A stretch of DNA of 64,000 nucleotides, taken from assembly GCF_001078705.1 (NCBI RefSeq), contig NZ_CDMW01000001.1:58289-122288 (forward strand), read 5' to 3'. The number at the start of each line of letters is the position of its first letter. The stretch's first letter is position 1. The notes below the pieces were generated by a model. It saw only the letters and a program-made list of their open reading frames with translations. It did no database searches and was not told the origin of the DNA. Position numbers and translations under genes: made by a program. The DNA comes from Streptococcus sanguinis (GTDB lineage Bacteria > Bacillota > Bacilli > Lactobacillales > Streptococcaceae). Shown piece after piece: positions 8,847-18,474 of this stretch.

Positions 8847-8988
8847 AAGTACCTTCCTTCTTTTATATTAAGTTCTTGCTGGTATGTCCAAAAAATAGAG
8901 CAGACTCCAACAAGACAGTTTACCATTTGTCAACTAAAATGATAACGCTTTATAGAGAAAATGTCCAATTATTTTTAAAATTTAATAT

Positions 8989-9021
8989 AAAAAAACCAGT
9001 CTTCCCTTACAAGGACCGGTT
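8989..9021 (-). terminator. Terminator of tetR gene 2 (minus strand)
   Basis: Stem AACCAGTC/GACCGGTT with one mismatch; seven A on its left (8989-8995) form the minus-strand T tract. About 30 bases past the stop of the gene at 9052-9654. Confidence 0.55.
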
Positions 9022-9051
9022 CTGTCATTTCTCTGTTTTTCTTCTGGTTGG

Positions 9052-9654
9052 TTATGCGATAACAATTTTGTTTGAAGAACCAGCTGGACTATCATAGGCA
9101 GCAAAGCTGGTTAGGGGTGAAGATACAAGGTTGAGAAATGTCTTAGAAAACTGCTTGCAAGGAACGGGGTCATCCTGAGTGATCCAATTCTCGATAAGAG
9201 AACTAATCCAGCCGGCCAGCAGTTGATTGGCCAGGTCTTCAGGAATACCTAATTTTTGGTGATCAAGATTTAGATTCTGCTCGATCCAGTCCTTGTAACT
9301 GGCAGTAATAAAATCGCTCCACAGAGGATCGACAGAACTAGTATATAATATTTTAATGCGTTGGCGTTGCTCATAAATAGCGGGAAGAATCGTTTGAGCC
9401 AAAAAGGCGAAAGGATCTAAGCCCGCTTCAGAATTGTTGCTATTCCAGTTGGGAGCAAAGGCTTGATTTACCATATCTTGGCGAATGTATTCGATAATTT
9501 CAGTAGTGTTATTAAAGTGTCGTTTGTAAATGGCTTGTCTTGACAAACCGGCTTCTTTAGCGATTTCTGTAAAGGTAAAACGCAGCCTGTCTGGCTGTTT
9601 ATCTGCTAATTCAAAAAATGCATCCAAAATCCTATCTCGTGTATTAAGAGCCAT
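9052..9654 (-). CDS. TetR/AcrR-family regulator 2
   Basis: 200 residues with HTH TFTEIAKEAGLSRQAIYKRHF at about residues 25-45. Paralogue of the regulator at 8274-8846. Divergent from the wall-anchored protein gene at 10015, with a perfect 28-base palindrome in the shared intergenic region, so it could control that gene and itself; that link is inference. Confidence 0.88.
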   Translation of the reverse strand: MALNTRDRILDAFFELADKQPDRLRFTFTEIAKEAGLSRQAIYKRHFNNTTEIIEYIRQDMVNQAFAPNWNSNNSEAGLDPFAFLAQTILPAIYEQRQRIKILYTSSVDPLWSDFITASYKDWIEQNLNLDHQKLGIPEDLANQLLAGWISSLIENWITQDDPVPCKQFSKTFLNLVSSPLTSFAAYDSPAGSSNKIVIA

Positions 9655-10014
9655 AATTTTATCCCTCCTATACCATTTTACTTTTTCTGCCTGAAATAAG
9701 CTAGAAAATAGCCCAGAATTTTTACTAAAAAAGTTTACACATTGTTAAATGGAAAAAATTCAGTTTTATTTATGGACAGATTGTCTATTTAAAAATAGAC
9801 AATCTTTTAAAAGTTGTACATATATCAAGCCGGCAATCATTTTATTTTAAAAAGTTAATATGTTAAAATGATAAAAAAAGAGATCTTATCAGAAGTCAAA
9901 TAGAAAGTGTAGTTTAAAGATTACCTAATCTGAAAGATTTATGGGAGGTTTGGCTGGACTTTTTATTCAGGATTACTGATCGGGATAATAAAATATGTTC
10001 AGAGGAGAAAAAAG
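9655..10014. other. Divergent intergenic region, tetR 2 / wall protein
   Basis: 360 bases without a gene. Contains the palindrome at 9778-9805 and an extended -10 (TGTTAAAAT, -10 hexamer 9864-9869) that could start the wall-protein transcript with a leader of about 140 bases. Its -35 is weak. GTTTACACATTGTTAA near 9733 resembles GTTTACCATTTGTCAA upstream of tetR 1. Confidence 0.5.
9778..9805. promoter_or_regulatory. Perfect 13-bp palindrome, candidate operator
   Basis: AGATTGTCTATTT and its exact inverse separated by two A. It lies between divergent genes, about 120 bases from the TetR start. Size and symmetry fit a TetR-type operator. It is followed by TTTT, so a weak terminator is the alternative. 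Confidence 0.55.
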
Positions 10015-12237
10015 ATGAAAAGAACAGAAAAAGTTTTGCGATATTCTATTCGGAAGTCTGTTTTAGGTGTTGGGTCAGTCCTTATTTGTGCTCTGTTTTT
10101 GGGTCACAGTTTAGTAGCGGCTGATGAGGAGCAGCCAGTGGCAAATGCAGTAGAGACTCCAGTCGCTGCATCGCCAGTAAATCAGGATTTGACAACAGTC
10201 AGGGAGGCTGCTAACAAGGAAGTAGGCACATTTCTGGCTGAGAAAATGACAGATCTTGGGAATAATCCGAATTTGTCAGATGAGGAGCTTGCAGCAGCTA
10301 AGGACGAAGTCAATCAAACAGCGGCAAAGGCTCAGAATGAAATTGCCGCAGCTGAGGATAAAGAAAGGATTGATCAAGCTAAAGAAGATGGATTGGCAGA
10401 CATCAACTCTATCAATCCAGTCGGCAAAGATTTACTTCTAGATGAAATCCAAAATGGGAAAGCAAAGTTTGACAAACTTGTAGATAGTAGCGATTTACTG
10501 CCTGAGGAGCAAAAGAAAAGCTTCCAAGAGTCTGTAAGGAGGAAGGCTGCAGAAGCAGAAGATGCAATTCAGAAATTAGATGTTAATGCAGCAACAGCAG
10601 AGCAGGCGGAAGTGATTCAAGAGCAAGCAGTAACCGAGGAAGATAAGTTTTTCAAATTTATAGCAAGTTCAACCGTAGATTTCACTCTGGCTGCCAAGTT
10701 AGCTGACTTGGAAGCAAATCCTAATCTTTCAGAAGCAGAAAAGAAAGCAGTTAGAGGTGAGATAGAGCAGGTGGTTGAAGCAGCCAAGAAGGCTATTGAA
10801 GGAGCAGATTCTCAGGAAGTCTATGACCGGGCAAAAGAAACAGCTATAGCCCGCTTAGCCAAGATTCACCCTATTGGCAAAGAGCAGTTCTTAAAAGAAA
10901 TTCAGGAAGAAAAAACAGCTACTATCGAGGCTGTTGAGAAGAGTCAAAGTCTTTCTGCTGAGGAAAAAACTGCAGCTAAAAAGAAAATTGAAGATGCAGC
11001 AGCCATAGCTCAAAAAGCAATTGCAGCTCATAATGCTTGGGTTGAAAGTCCTGATGATGCTGAAAAAATTCAAGAACAGGTAGCGGCAGAGAAGCAAGGT
11101 TTGCTGAAAGTTACAACTGGACTGAAACTAGATCTTGCTCTGTCTGATAAGCTAGCAGACTTACGGAGCAACCCGAATCTGTCAGAGGCAGAACAGGCTA
11201 CAGCTAAAGCTGAAGCAGAAGCAACTCTAGCAGAAGCAAAAACGGCGCTTGAAAAGGCTGATACTGAAGAGGAACTAGAGAGAATTGAAGAAGCTGGAAT
11301 TGCTAGCTTGGGCACGATTCATCCAGTTGGCAAAGATTTGGTTTTAGATGAGCTTGAAGAAGAAGTCGACAAACAGATTGAAGCGATTGAACATCACCAA
11401 ACACTTTCAGAACTCGATAAAAAGCAAGCTAAAGAAAAGATTCGAGCAGTATTAAAGACGGTGACAGATGCGATTGCACAGCTAGATGATAGTGTAGACA
11501 GTGCAGAAAAAGCAGAGAAACTGCAGGAACAGATCGCTGCTGAGCAGACAAAAGCTCTTGAAAATCTAGAAGCAATTGTCAAGAATGCTGCCAAAGCTGA
11601 GATGACTTCTTCTATTCCAAGTGATTCACCACAGGAAGCTAGGCAAGAATTTAGTGGAGGAGTTAGCGACTCTGAGCCAGAAACGGCGACGGCGTCGGAA
11701 TATGATTTATCTAGCCATGAAGTTGGAACTCATCCAGATACAGCTCCGCAGTCGTCTGCACAACCAGAATTCAGTGGAAATGTTAGTGATTCAGAAGCAC
11801 CAACAGCAACACGGCCTGAATTTACTGGCGGCGTCAATGATTCTGAACCGACTATGACAGAAAATAGAATCTATGATGCTGGCGTTCAGCCATCATTCAG
11901 GAGTGCGCATCCAGACAGCGCTCCTCAAATGTCGGCTCTCCCAGAATTTACCGGTGGTGTCAATGCCGCTGACGCGGCTGTGGCGGAAGCTTTACCAGCT
12001 TACCAAGTGACGACCAGTATTTTGTCAACAATTGATGGTTCCAAATCAGTACAAGCGCAGCCTTCATCAGCTACTATCCCTCAGATAGTTAAGCCTAAAA
12101 ACAAGGAAAGTAAGAGTGGTGTGTCAGTCTTGCCGCATACGGGTCAAGCTTCTAATGCTCTTCTCATAGTTGCAGGAGCTATCAGTGCTTTAGGCGCAGC
12201 TGGATTGTCATTCCGTAGTAGAAAAAAAGAAGAATAA
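10015..12237 (+). CDS. LPHTG wall-anchored protein with DUF1542-type repeats
   Basis: 740 residues. YSIRK-type export signal (YSIRK at 10-14, hydrophobic run, cleavage near residue 36). Helical repeats of about 140-150 residues follow, each with NPNLS and IHPVGK/INPVGK signatures (starting near 70, 225 and 375), like DUF1542 domains. A second repeat region (about 540-655) contains EF[ST]GGV[SN]DSE motifs alternating with H[PD]D[ST]APQ segments. The sorting signal LPHTG is at 706-710, then a membrane segment and RSRKKEE tail. Probably an elongated surface adhesin-like protein; ligand unknown. Confidence 0.88.
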   Translation: MKRTEKVLRYSIRKSVLGVGSVLICALFLGHSLVAADEEQPVANAVETPVAASPVNQDLTTVREAANKEVGTFLAEKMTDLGNNPNLSDEELAAAKDEVNQTAAKAQNEIAAAEDKERIDQAKEDGLADINSINPVGKDLLLDEIQNGKAKFDKLVDSSDLLPEEQKKSFQESVRRKAAEAEDAIQKLDVNAATAEQAEVIQEQAVTEEDKFFKFIASSTVDFTLAAKLADLEANPNLSEAEKKAVRGEIEQVVEAAKKAIEGADSQEVYDRAKETAIARLAKIHPIGKEQFLKEIQEEKTATIEAVEKSQSLSAEEKTAAKKKIEDAAAIAQKAIAAHNAWVESPDDAEKIQEQVAAEKQGLLKVTTGLKLDLALSDKLADLRSNPNLSEAEQATAKAEAEATLAEAKTALEKADTEEELERIEEAGIASLGTIHPVGKDLVLDELEEEVDKQIEAIEHHQTLSELDKKQAKEKIRAVLKTVTDAIAQLDDSVDSAEKAEKLQEQIAAEQTKALENLEAIVKNAAKAEMTSSIPSDSPQEARQEFSGGVSDSEPETATASEYDLSSHEVGTHPDTAPQSSAQPEFSGNVSDSEAPTATRPEFTGGVNDSEPTMTENRIYDAGVQPSFRSAHPDSAPQMSALPEFTGGVNAADAAVAEALPAYQVTTSILSTIDGSKSVQAQPSSATIPQIVKPKNKESKSGVSVLPHTGQASNALLIVAGAISALGAAGLSFRSRKKEE

Positions 12238-12244
12238 GTTTTAA

Positions 12245-12269
12245 AGAGGCCACTTGGCCTCTTTTTTGA
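12245..12269 (+). terminator. Terminator of the wall-protein gene
   Basis: Stem AAAGAGGCC/GGCCTCTTT, loop ACTT, then T run; 8 bases after the stop. Confidence 0.9.
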
Positions 12270-12291
12270 TGGAGAAAATTTTTAAAAATTA

Positions 12292-12365
12292 TGCAAACGT
12301 TTTACTAAAAGTGCTTGAAAAAGTCAAGAAAAAACGATATAATGGACAATGTGAAAGCGCTTTGC
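12292..12365 (+). promoter_or_regulatory. msmK promoter with two cre-like sites
   Basis: -35 TTGAAA (12315-12320), 17-base spacer, -10 TATAAT (12338-12343). A cre match TGAAAGCGCTTTGC (12352-12365, 12 of 14 to TGWAARCGYTWNCW) sits at the transcription start, and a weaker one with core AAACGTTT lies at about 12292-12305, upstream of the -35. CcpA repression in glucose is likely. Confidence 0.75.
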
Positions 12366-12414
12366 AAACGAGAGCTTAAAATAAAATATTTTTATTCAAA
12401 AGAAGGGGCTTATT

Positions 12415-13545
12415 ATGGTCGAATTAAATCTGAAAAATATCTATAAAAAATATCCCAACAGCGACCACTACTCAGTGGAAGACTTCAATCTTGATATTAA
12501 GGACAAGGAATTTATCGTCTTTGTCGGTCCGTCTGGTTGCGGGAAATCAACTACTCTACGTATGATTGCGGGTCTTGAGGACATCACAGAAGGAACTGCC
12601 TCTATTGATGGTACGGTGGTCAATGATGTGGCACCAAAAGACCGCGACATCGCTATGGTCTTCCAGAACTATGCCCTTTATCCGCACATGACTGTCTACG
12701 ACAACATGGCCTTTGGTCTCAAGCTGCGCAAGTACAGCAAGGAAGATATTGAAAAACGGGTCAATGAAGCAGCAGAAATCCTGGGCTTGAAGGAATTCTT
12801 GCAGCGTAAGCCAGCCGACTTGTCTGGTGGTCAGCGTCAGCGGGTAGCAATGGGACGCGCTATCGTTCGGGATGCAAAGGTTTTCCTTATGGATGAGCCT
12901 CTGTCTAACTTGGATGCTAAGCTGCGTGTTTCTATGCGTGCTGAAATCGCTAAAATTCACCGTCGTATCGGAGCAACAACTATCTACGTAACGCACGACC
13001 AGACTGAAGCTATGACTCTGGCTGACCGGATTGTTATCATGTCAGCGACCAAGAATCCTGCTGGAACTGGAACGATTGGGCGAGTGGAGCAGATTGGTAC
13101 ACCGCAGGAAGTCTATAACAACCCAGTTAATAAGTTTGTTGCCGGCTTCATTGGCAGCCCAGCTATGAACTTCATCCCAGTTAAGCTTGAAGGGAATGAG
13201 ATTGTAGCAGAAGGTCTGCGCTTGACTGTGCCAGAAGGAGCACTCAAGGTTCTTCGGGAGAAAGGTTACGAGGGCAAGGAGCTGATCTTCGGTATTCGTC
13301 CGGAAGATATCAATGCGGAAGCTGCTTTCTTGGAAACTTTCCCGAATTCAGTTGTGCATGCTAAGATTTCTGTTTCAGAATTGCTGGGAGCAGAGTCTCA
13401 TCTCTACTGCCAAGTGGGTTCTAGTGAGTTTGTAGCGCGTGTGGATTCACGAGATCACCTAGAAACTGGTGCGGGTATTGACCTAGGTTTTGACCTCAAT
13501 AAAGCGCACTTCTTTGATCCAGAGACAGAGAAGACGGTCTATTAA
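12415..13545 (+). CDS. msmK: Sugar ABC transporter ATPase MsmK
   Basis: 376 residues, UgpC/MalK type: Walker A GPSGCGKST (about 37-45), signature LSGGQRQR, Walker B FLMDEPLSNLD, H-loop THDQTEAM, and a C-terminal TOBE regulatory domain. It stands alone with its own promoter and terminator. In streptococci MsmK energizes several carbohydrate importers (raffinose, maltodextrin and others) that lack their own ATPase. The cre sites fit carbon control. Confidence 0.93.
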   Translation: MVELNLKNIYKKYPNSDHYSVEDFNLDIKDKEFIVFVGPSGCGKSTTLRMIAGLEDITEGTASIDGTVVNDVAPKDRDIAMVFQNYALYPHMTVYDNMAFGLKLRKYSKEDIEKRVNEAAEILGLKEFLQRKPADLSGGQRQRVAMGRAIVRDAKVFLMDEPLSNLDAKLRVSMRAEIAKIHRRIGATTIYVTHDQTEAMTLADRIVIMSATKNPAGTGTIGRVEQIGTPQEVYNNPVNKFVAGFIGSPAMNFIPVKLEGNEIVAEGLRLTVPEGALKVLREKGYEGKELIFGIRPEDINAEAAFLETFPNSVVHAKISVSELLGAESHLYCQVGSSEFVARVDSRDHLETGAGIDLGFDLNKAHFFDPETEKTVY

Positions 13546-13562
13546 TCAGTAGATAAATAAAT

Positions 13563-13589
13563 AACGCAGACAATCCTGTCTGCGTTTTT
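13563..13589 (+). terminator. msmK terminator
   Basis: Stem AACGCAGACA/TGTCTGCGTT, loop ATCC, followed by T run. Confidence 0.9.
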
Positions 13590-13628
13590 AAAATGGCTAC
13601 TATAACTTCATTTTTTACTGAATGGTGC

Positions 13629-14477
13629 TCAGATTTTTGCTTGTTTTAGTTTTCCGATAAGAATCTCGGCTGAAATGGTGGCATGTGTAAGCTGCTCCCA
13701 ATTGATTAGATGTTTTTCAACATGAAAGAGTAAAGGAGTCATCTGCAGCAGGGCAGTTTTCTCCTCAGAATGCAGGGCATGTGTGGATTCTACGGTTTTT
13801 CTAGATAGAATCATAAAGTGCTTCTGGAAGTGCTGGATGATATCTTGATTAGAATAATCTTTCTTGTCCAGATGTTGAGCAACTTTTTGACGAATTTCTT
13901 TCAGATGATTTTCTGTAGGAATGACTTTAATGATAAGTCCTTCTTTTTTTAATACTCGCTGAAATTCATGATAGTTGGCTGGTGAGAAGATGTCCAGCAA
14001 GACATCCATGCTTTGATCCTGAACGGGTAAGTGTGCCAAATCCCCGACGAACCATTTTACAGCTAGGTTCTGATCGCTTTTGGCAGCTAACTGGATAGAA
14101 TCTTTGGATAAATCAAAAGCATAAATTTCTTTGTTGGGAAATTCTTCCTGAATTTTTCGAGCATAATATCCCTCTCCGCATGCGACGTCTAGAATGGTCT
14201 GCTCTTTAGGCAGGGGTTGCAGCAGATCCAGTAACTCGTCTAGGATATGCTGATAAAAGCCGGCTTCCAAGATGACTTGCCTATTTTGAAAGCTCGTTTT
14301 GTCATAGTCTTTAGCTTGTTTGGCCTGGGGAGCTAGATTGACATAACCGAATTTAGCAATGTCGTAGGAATGGCGATTGGCGCACTTGAGGCTGTTTTCT
14401 TCCATAGCCAAGCTTTGCTGGCAGAGTGGGCAGGCCAGAGCCGGAGCTTGGGCAAATCGGGCGAGTTTTGGTTTCAT
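13629..14477 (-). CDS. rlmA: 23S rRNA guanine-N1 methyltransferase RlmA(II) type
   Basis: 282 residues. N-terminal zinc finger CPLC...C..H (about 17-36) that recognises rRNA, then a SAM-dependent fold with motif I LDVACGEGYY (about 96-105) and motif IV region DIFSPANYHEF. Gram-positive members modify G748 in hairpin 35 of 23S rRNA. Downstream of tyrS on the same strand, but a terminator separates the two. Confidence 0.87.
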   Translation of the reverse strand: MKPKLARFAQAPALACPLCQQSLAMEENSLKCANRHSYDIAKFGYVNLAPQAKQAKDYDKTSFQNRQVILEAGFYQHILDELLDLLQPLPKEQTILDVACGEGYYARKIQEEFPNKEIYAFDLSKDSIQLAAKSDQNLAVKWFVGDLAHLPVQDQSMDVLLDIFSPANYHEFQRVLKKEGLIIKVIPTENHLKEIRQKVAQHLDKKDYSNQDIIQHFQKHFMILSRKTVESTHALHSEEKTALLQMTPLLFHVEKHLINWEQLTHATISAEILIGKLKQAKI

Positions 14478-14536
14478 AGGCTCTCTCTTTCTATTGTTTT
14501 TATAAAACTGGATGACTTCTTATTGGTAAGACATAG

Positions 14537-14563
14537 AAAAATCCGATTCAGGTAATCGGATTT
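14537..14563 (-). terminator. tyrS terminator (minus strand)
   Basis: Perfect stem AAATCCGATT/AATCGGATTT with a 5-base loop; the plus-strand A run at its left gives the minus-strand T tract. It lies just past the tyrS stop. Confidence 0.85.
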
Positions 14564-14569
14564 GTATCT

Positions 14570-15826
14570 TTAGTAGGTCAGGACAAAGTATTTCTTCTTA
14601 CCGCGGCGGATAACTGTCAGCTCGTCTTCCAGTTTATCTGAGGCGCTAAGGACATAATCTAAATCTTGGATGCGCTCGCCATTGAGGTAGATAGCACCGT
14701 TTTGGACATCCTCGCGGGCTTGACGTTTTGAGTTTACCACGCCGGCTGTCACAAGCAGTTCTACAATATTGAGGTTGTCTTCTGCCTGGACCTGATAGTT
14801 AGGCACACCGCGCAAACCTTGTTTGAGTTCCTTGACGGACAAATTTTTGATATTTCCAGCAAAGAGCTGCTCAGTGATATTGAGGGCTTCCTGATAAGCT
14901 TCTTGACCGTGAACCAGGCTGACCACTTCGCGAGCTAGGACTTTCTGAGCCAAGCGTTCGTGTGGTGCTGCTTCAAACTGCTGGCGAATCTCTTCGATCT
15001 CATCCAAGGATAGGAAGGTAAAGATTTTCAGGAAGCGGATAGCGTCTGCGTCCATGACATTCATCCAGAATTGGTACATTTCATAAGGAGAAGTCTTATC
15101 AGGATTGAGCCAGACAGCATTACCTTCTGACTTACCAAATTTTTTGCCAGTAGCGTCGGTAATGAGCGGAACGGTTATCACATGGCCAGTCTTGTCAGCC
15201 TTGCGGCGCAGTAGCTCTGTACCCGCTGTCATATTGCCCCACTGGTCAGAACCACCGATTTGAAGGGTTACACCATGATTTTGATTGAGAATATAGAAGT
15301 CATATCCTTGCATGATCTGGTAGGCGAATTCTGTATAGGAAATCCCTGTCTCAATCCGGCTCTTGACGGAATCTTTACTCATCATGTAGTTGACAGTGAA
15401 ATATTTGCCGACATCGCGCAGAAAATCGATAAAGCTGATGCTGCTGAACCAGTCATAGTTATTGACCATTTCGGCCTTATTATCGTCCTTTTCAAAGTCC
15501 AGAAAGCGAGAAAGCTGATTTTGGATAGATTTCACCCATCCTTCCACGGTTTCCTTGGTTTGGAGGCTGCGCTCTGCATCCCTAAAGGATGGATCGCCAA
15601 TCAATCCAGTTGCTCCTCCGACCAGAGCGTAGGGTTTGTGTCCGGCTAGTTGCAAGCGACGGCTGGTCAGAATGGCTACCAAGTGGCCAAGGTGCAGGCT
15701 GTCAGCGGTCGGATCGTATCCACTATAATAAGAGACTTGTCCTTCTTCTAAGGCCTTGCGTAAAGCTGCTTCATCAGTAGTTTGGAATACCAAGCCACGT
15801 TCTTTTAGCTCATCAAAAATGTGCAT
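14570..15826 (-). CDS. tyrS: Tyrosyl-tRNA synthetase
   Basis: 418 residues from the second of two adjacent ATG codons; AGGAGAG has better spacing to it, and 418 is the usual streptococcal length. Class I motifs HLGH (near 46) and KFGKS (near 230), plus a C-terminal S4 RNA-binding domain. Charges tRNA-Tyr in the cytoplasm. Divergent from pbp1b. I find no T-box leader, only a short hairpin in the 5' region. Confidence 0.96.
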   Translation of the reverse strand: MHIFDELKERGLVFQTTDEAALRKALEEGQVSYYSGYDPTADSLHLGHLVAILTSRRLQLAGHKPYALVGGATGLIGDPSFRDAERSLQTKETVEGWVKSIQNQLSRFLDFEKDDNKAEMVNNYDWFSSISFIDFLRDVGKYFTVNYMMSKDSVKSRIETGISYTEFAYQIMQGYDFYILNQNHGVTLQIGGSDQWGNMTAGTELLRRKADKTGHVITVPLITDATGKKFGKSEGNAVWLNPDKTSPYEMYQFWMNVMDADAIRFLKIFTFLSLDEIEEIRQQFEAAPHERLAQKVLAREVVSLVHGQEAYQEALNITEQLFAGNIKNLSVKELKQGLRGVPNYQVQAEDNLNIVELLVTAGVVNSKRQAREDVQNGAIYLNGERIQDLDYVLSASDKLEDELTVIRRGKKKYFVLTY

Positions 15827-15845
15827 CATGTCTCTCCTATTCTAA

Positions 15846-15863
15846 AAGCCAAGAAATTGGCTT
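15846..15863 (-). other. Short hairpin in the tyrS 5' leader
   Basis: AAGCCAA/TTGGCTT with a 4-base loop, on the minus strand followed by TTTT-like bases (TTTTAG). It lies about 20 bases before tyrS. It could be a weak attenuator or just a stable leader hairpin. Confidence 0.4.
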
Positions 15864-15890
15864 ATCTATATTTTAAATTTATGTTACTCT

Positions 15891-15918
15891 ATTGTATCAT
15901 AAAGCTTTTAAATAGCAA
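15891..15918 (-). promoter_or_regulatory. tyrS promoter
   Basis: Read on the minus strand: -35 TTGCTA (15918-15913), 16-base spacer, -10 TACAAT (15896-15891). Gives a leader of roughly 55-60 bases. Confidence 0.6.
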
Positions 15919-15925
15919 TGTTTCC

Positions 15926-15955
15926 TTGAAATAAATCATAGATATTTGGTATAAT
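15926..15955 (+). promoter_or_regulatory. pbp1b promoter
   Basis: -35 TTGAAA (15926-15931), 18-base spacer, extended -10 TGGTATAAT (hexamer 15950-15955). AAGGAG follows at 15967. It overlaps the divergent tyrS promoter zone. Confidence 0.75.
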
Positions 15956-15980
15956 GGGAGGATAACAAGGAGAATCGAAC

Positions 15981-18395
15981 TTGGAACAATTAATAGAAAA
16001 ATTAAAAGAGTTCTGGGGAAAAGCCCAGCAGTTTATCAAAAAAATACATCTTCCAGAATGGAGCAAGAAGATTGGTAGTGGCAATAATGGCTGGTCTATC
16101 GGTGATGTTTTTGCTGTTTTCTTGCGGACTTTTAAACTTCTGATGAATATGGCTTTTGTGTTTATCTTCTTCGGTGCCGTAATCGGTGCTGGGATTGGGA
16201 TAGGCTATGCAGCTAGTCTTTTCAGTAAGGTGGAAGTGCCCAAGCAGGAAGAGTTGGTCAAGCAGGTGAATAATATCTCTGGTATTTCTAAGCTTACCTA
16301 TGCTGATGGCAGTTTGATTTCAGATGTTGACAATGATTTGCTCCGCATCCCAGTTAAGAGTGACGCCATCTCTGAAAATGTAAAAAAAGCCGTTATCGCT
16401 ACAGAGGATGAGAACTTTGAAACGCATAACGGAGTGGTGCCCAAGGCTGTGCTTCGGGCTACGCTCGGGTCAGTTGTTGGAGTTGGCTCGTCTAGCGGTG
16501 GGTCAACCATTACCCAGCAATTGATCAAACAGCAGGTGGTGGGCGATGCACCGACTTTCAAGAGGAAAGCAGCGGAGATTGTTGATGCTCTAGCTTTGGA
16601 GCGCTACATGTCCAAGGATGATATTTTGACGACTTACTTGAACGTTTCGCCTTTCGGGCGCAACAATAAGGGGCAGAATATCGCTGGTGTGGAAGAAGCT
16701 GCTCAAGGGATTTTTGGTGTTTCTGCTAAGGATTTGACTGTGCCCCAGTCTGCTTTTATTGCCGGCTTGCCACAGAGTCCGATTGTTTATTCGCCTTATG
16801 CAGCAGATGGTAGTCTCAAGAGTGCAGGAGATATGGCTCTGGGCTTGGAACGTGCCAAGGATGTGCTCTATAATATGTATCGGACGGGCCGTCTAAGCGA
16901 GAAAGAGTATAAAGAATACAAGGACTACGACTTGACCAAGGATTTCAAGCCTTCTGAAAGTTCAGAAAAATCTTCGCATGGCTACCTTTACTACACAGCG
17001 GTCGAAGAAGCTCAGCAGACCATGTACGAGTACTTGATTCAGCGGGACAATGTTTCTCAGCAAGAGCTGAAAAACAATGACACTGTCAAGGCATACAAAG
17101 AATTGGCTGCTAAAGAACTGAGTGATGGCGGCTATACTGTCACCACCACGATTAACAAGAACATCCACACCGCTATGCAAAATGCAGTAGCCAACTATGG
17201 GGGCGTCTTGGATGACGGAACTGGTGCAGTTGAAGTGGGAAATGTCCTCTTGGATAATAAAACTGGTGCTGTGATTGGCTTTGTCGGAGGCAGAGATTAT
17301 GCTTCCAATCAGAACAATCACGCCTTTGATACGGAACGGTCACCGGGTTCAACTATTAAGCCGATTCTGGCTTATGGGATTGCTATTGACCAAGGCTTGA
17401 TGGGCAGCGCCAGCGTTCTTTCTAACTATCCGACTAACTTTTCAAGCGGCGACCCGATTATGCACGTGGACAGCCGTGGTACAGCCATGATGGATCTGCA
17501 AGAAGCGCTTAATACTTCTTGGAATATTCCGGCTTATTGGACTTACCGCGGATTACGCGAAAAAGGTGTCAATGTCCGTGGCTATATGGAAAAAATGGGC
17601 TATTACATCGATGACTACAGCATTGAGAGTCTCCCAATGGGCGGCGGAATCGAAGTATCTGTAGCTCAGCACACCAATGGTTTCCAAACCTTGGCTAATA
17701 ATGGAACCTACCAGAAAAAATACATGGTTGAAAAAATCACAGACCGAGATGGCAAGGTGATTTACCAGCATAAGGCCAATCCTGTTCAGATTTATAGCCC
17801 AGCAGCGGCTACGATTATGCAGGAGCTCATGAGGGGAGTTATCAATTCTGGAGCTACTACGACCTATAAATCTAGAATCAGTCAGGTCAACGGAACCTTG
17901 GCTGGAGCTGACTGGATTGGTAAGACCGGAACGACCAACAGCAACGGCGATATGTGGCTGATGCTTTCTACTCCTAAGATGACTTTGGGAGGCTGGATTG
18001 GTCATGATGATAATAGCTCTATGGCGGCGTTGACTGGTTATAATAATAACGCCTCCTACATGGCCTATATGGCAGATGCCATCTATCAAGCAGATCCAAA
18101 TGCCTGGGGTGTTGGTGATAAGTTCACTCTTGATCCGAGTGTGATTAAGTCTGATGTACTCAAGTCCACAGGGGAAAAGCCAGGTACAGTAACGGTAAAT
18201 GGCCGTTCTGTTAATCTCAGTGGTCCGACAGTGCCTAGCTATTGGGCTAAAAACGGTGCTCCGACCACGACCTACCGCTTTGGTATCGGGGCATCAGATG
18301 CGGATTATCAGAAGGCTTGGTCAGCTATTCTGGGCGGTTCTACCTCTAATTCTAATTCCAGCTCCAATTCCAACAATAACCGGCAGGGGAACTAG
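15981..18395 (+). CDS. pbp1b: Class A penicillin-binding protein 1b
   Basis: 804 residues from TTG at 15981, 8 bases after AAGGAG. A cytoplasmic stretch and one membrane helix (about residues 54-78) lead to a GT51 glycosyltransferase domain ([10 protein letters not shown], about 135-145; [12 protein letters not shown] about 173-184) and a transpeptidase domain with SxxK STIK (about 455), SxN SWN and KTGTT (about 650). Ends in an Asn/Ser-rich tail. Polymerises and crosslinks peptidoglycan at the membrane surface. Confidence 0.94.
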   Translation: MEQLIEKLKEFWGKAQQFIKKIHLPEWSKKIGSGNNGWSIGDVFAVFLRTFKLLMNMAFVFIFFGAVIGAGIGIGYAASLFSKVEVPKQEELVKQVNNISGISKLTYADGSLISDVDNDLLRIPVKSDAISENVKKAVIATEDENFETHNGVVPKAVLRATLGSVVGVGSSSGGSTITQQLIKQQVVGDAPTFKRKAAEIVDALALERYMSKDDILTTYLNVSPFGRNNKGQNIAGVEEAAQGIFGVSAKDLTVPQSAFIAGLPQSPIVYSPYAADGSLKSAGDMALGLERAKDVLYNMYRTGRLSEKEYKEYKDYDLTKDFKPSESSEKSSHGYLYYTAVEEAQQTMYEYLIQRDNVSQQELKNNDTVKAYKELAAKELSDGGYTVTTTINKNIHTAMQNAVANYGGVLDDGTGAVEVGNVLLDNKTGAVIGFVGGRDYASNQNNHAFDTERSPGSTIKPILAYGIAIDQGLMGSASVLSNYPTNFSSGDPIMHVDSRGTAMMDLQEALNTSWNIPAYWTYRGLREKGVNVRGYMEKMGYYIDDYSIESLPMGGGIEVSVAQHTNGFQTLANNGTYQKKYMVEKITDRDGKVIYQHKANPVQIYSPAAATIMQELMRGVINSGATTTYKSRISQVNGTLAGADWIGKTGTTNSNGDMWLMLSTPKMTLGGWIGHDDNSSMAALTGYNNNASYMAYMADAIYQADPNAWGVGDKFTLDPSVIKSDVLKSTGEKPGTVTVNGRSVNLSGPTVPSYWAKNGAPTTTYRFGIGASDADYQKAWSAILGGSTSNSNSSSNSNNNRQGN

Positions 18396-18439
18396 CGCAT
18401 CAAGAACAGTTTTAACTTTTCAGAAAGCGGATGAAATCC

Positions 18440-18468
18440 TTGCAATTTCTAGCTAAATAAGGTATAAT
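18440..18468 (+). promoter_or_regulatory. rpoB-rpoC promoter
   Basis: -35 TTGCAA (18440-18445), 17-base spacer, -10 TATAAT (18463-18468). Start of transcription near 18475, leaving a leader of about 310 bases before rpoB. Confidence 0.8.
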
Positions 18469-18474
18469 GATAAC

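Noticed and set aside
15827-15912. T-box leader for tyrS
   Set aside because: The region is too short and lacks the T-box sequence and specifier loop; only a 7-bp hairpin is present.
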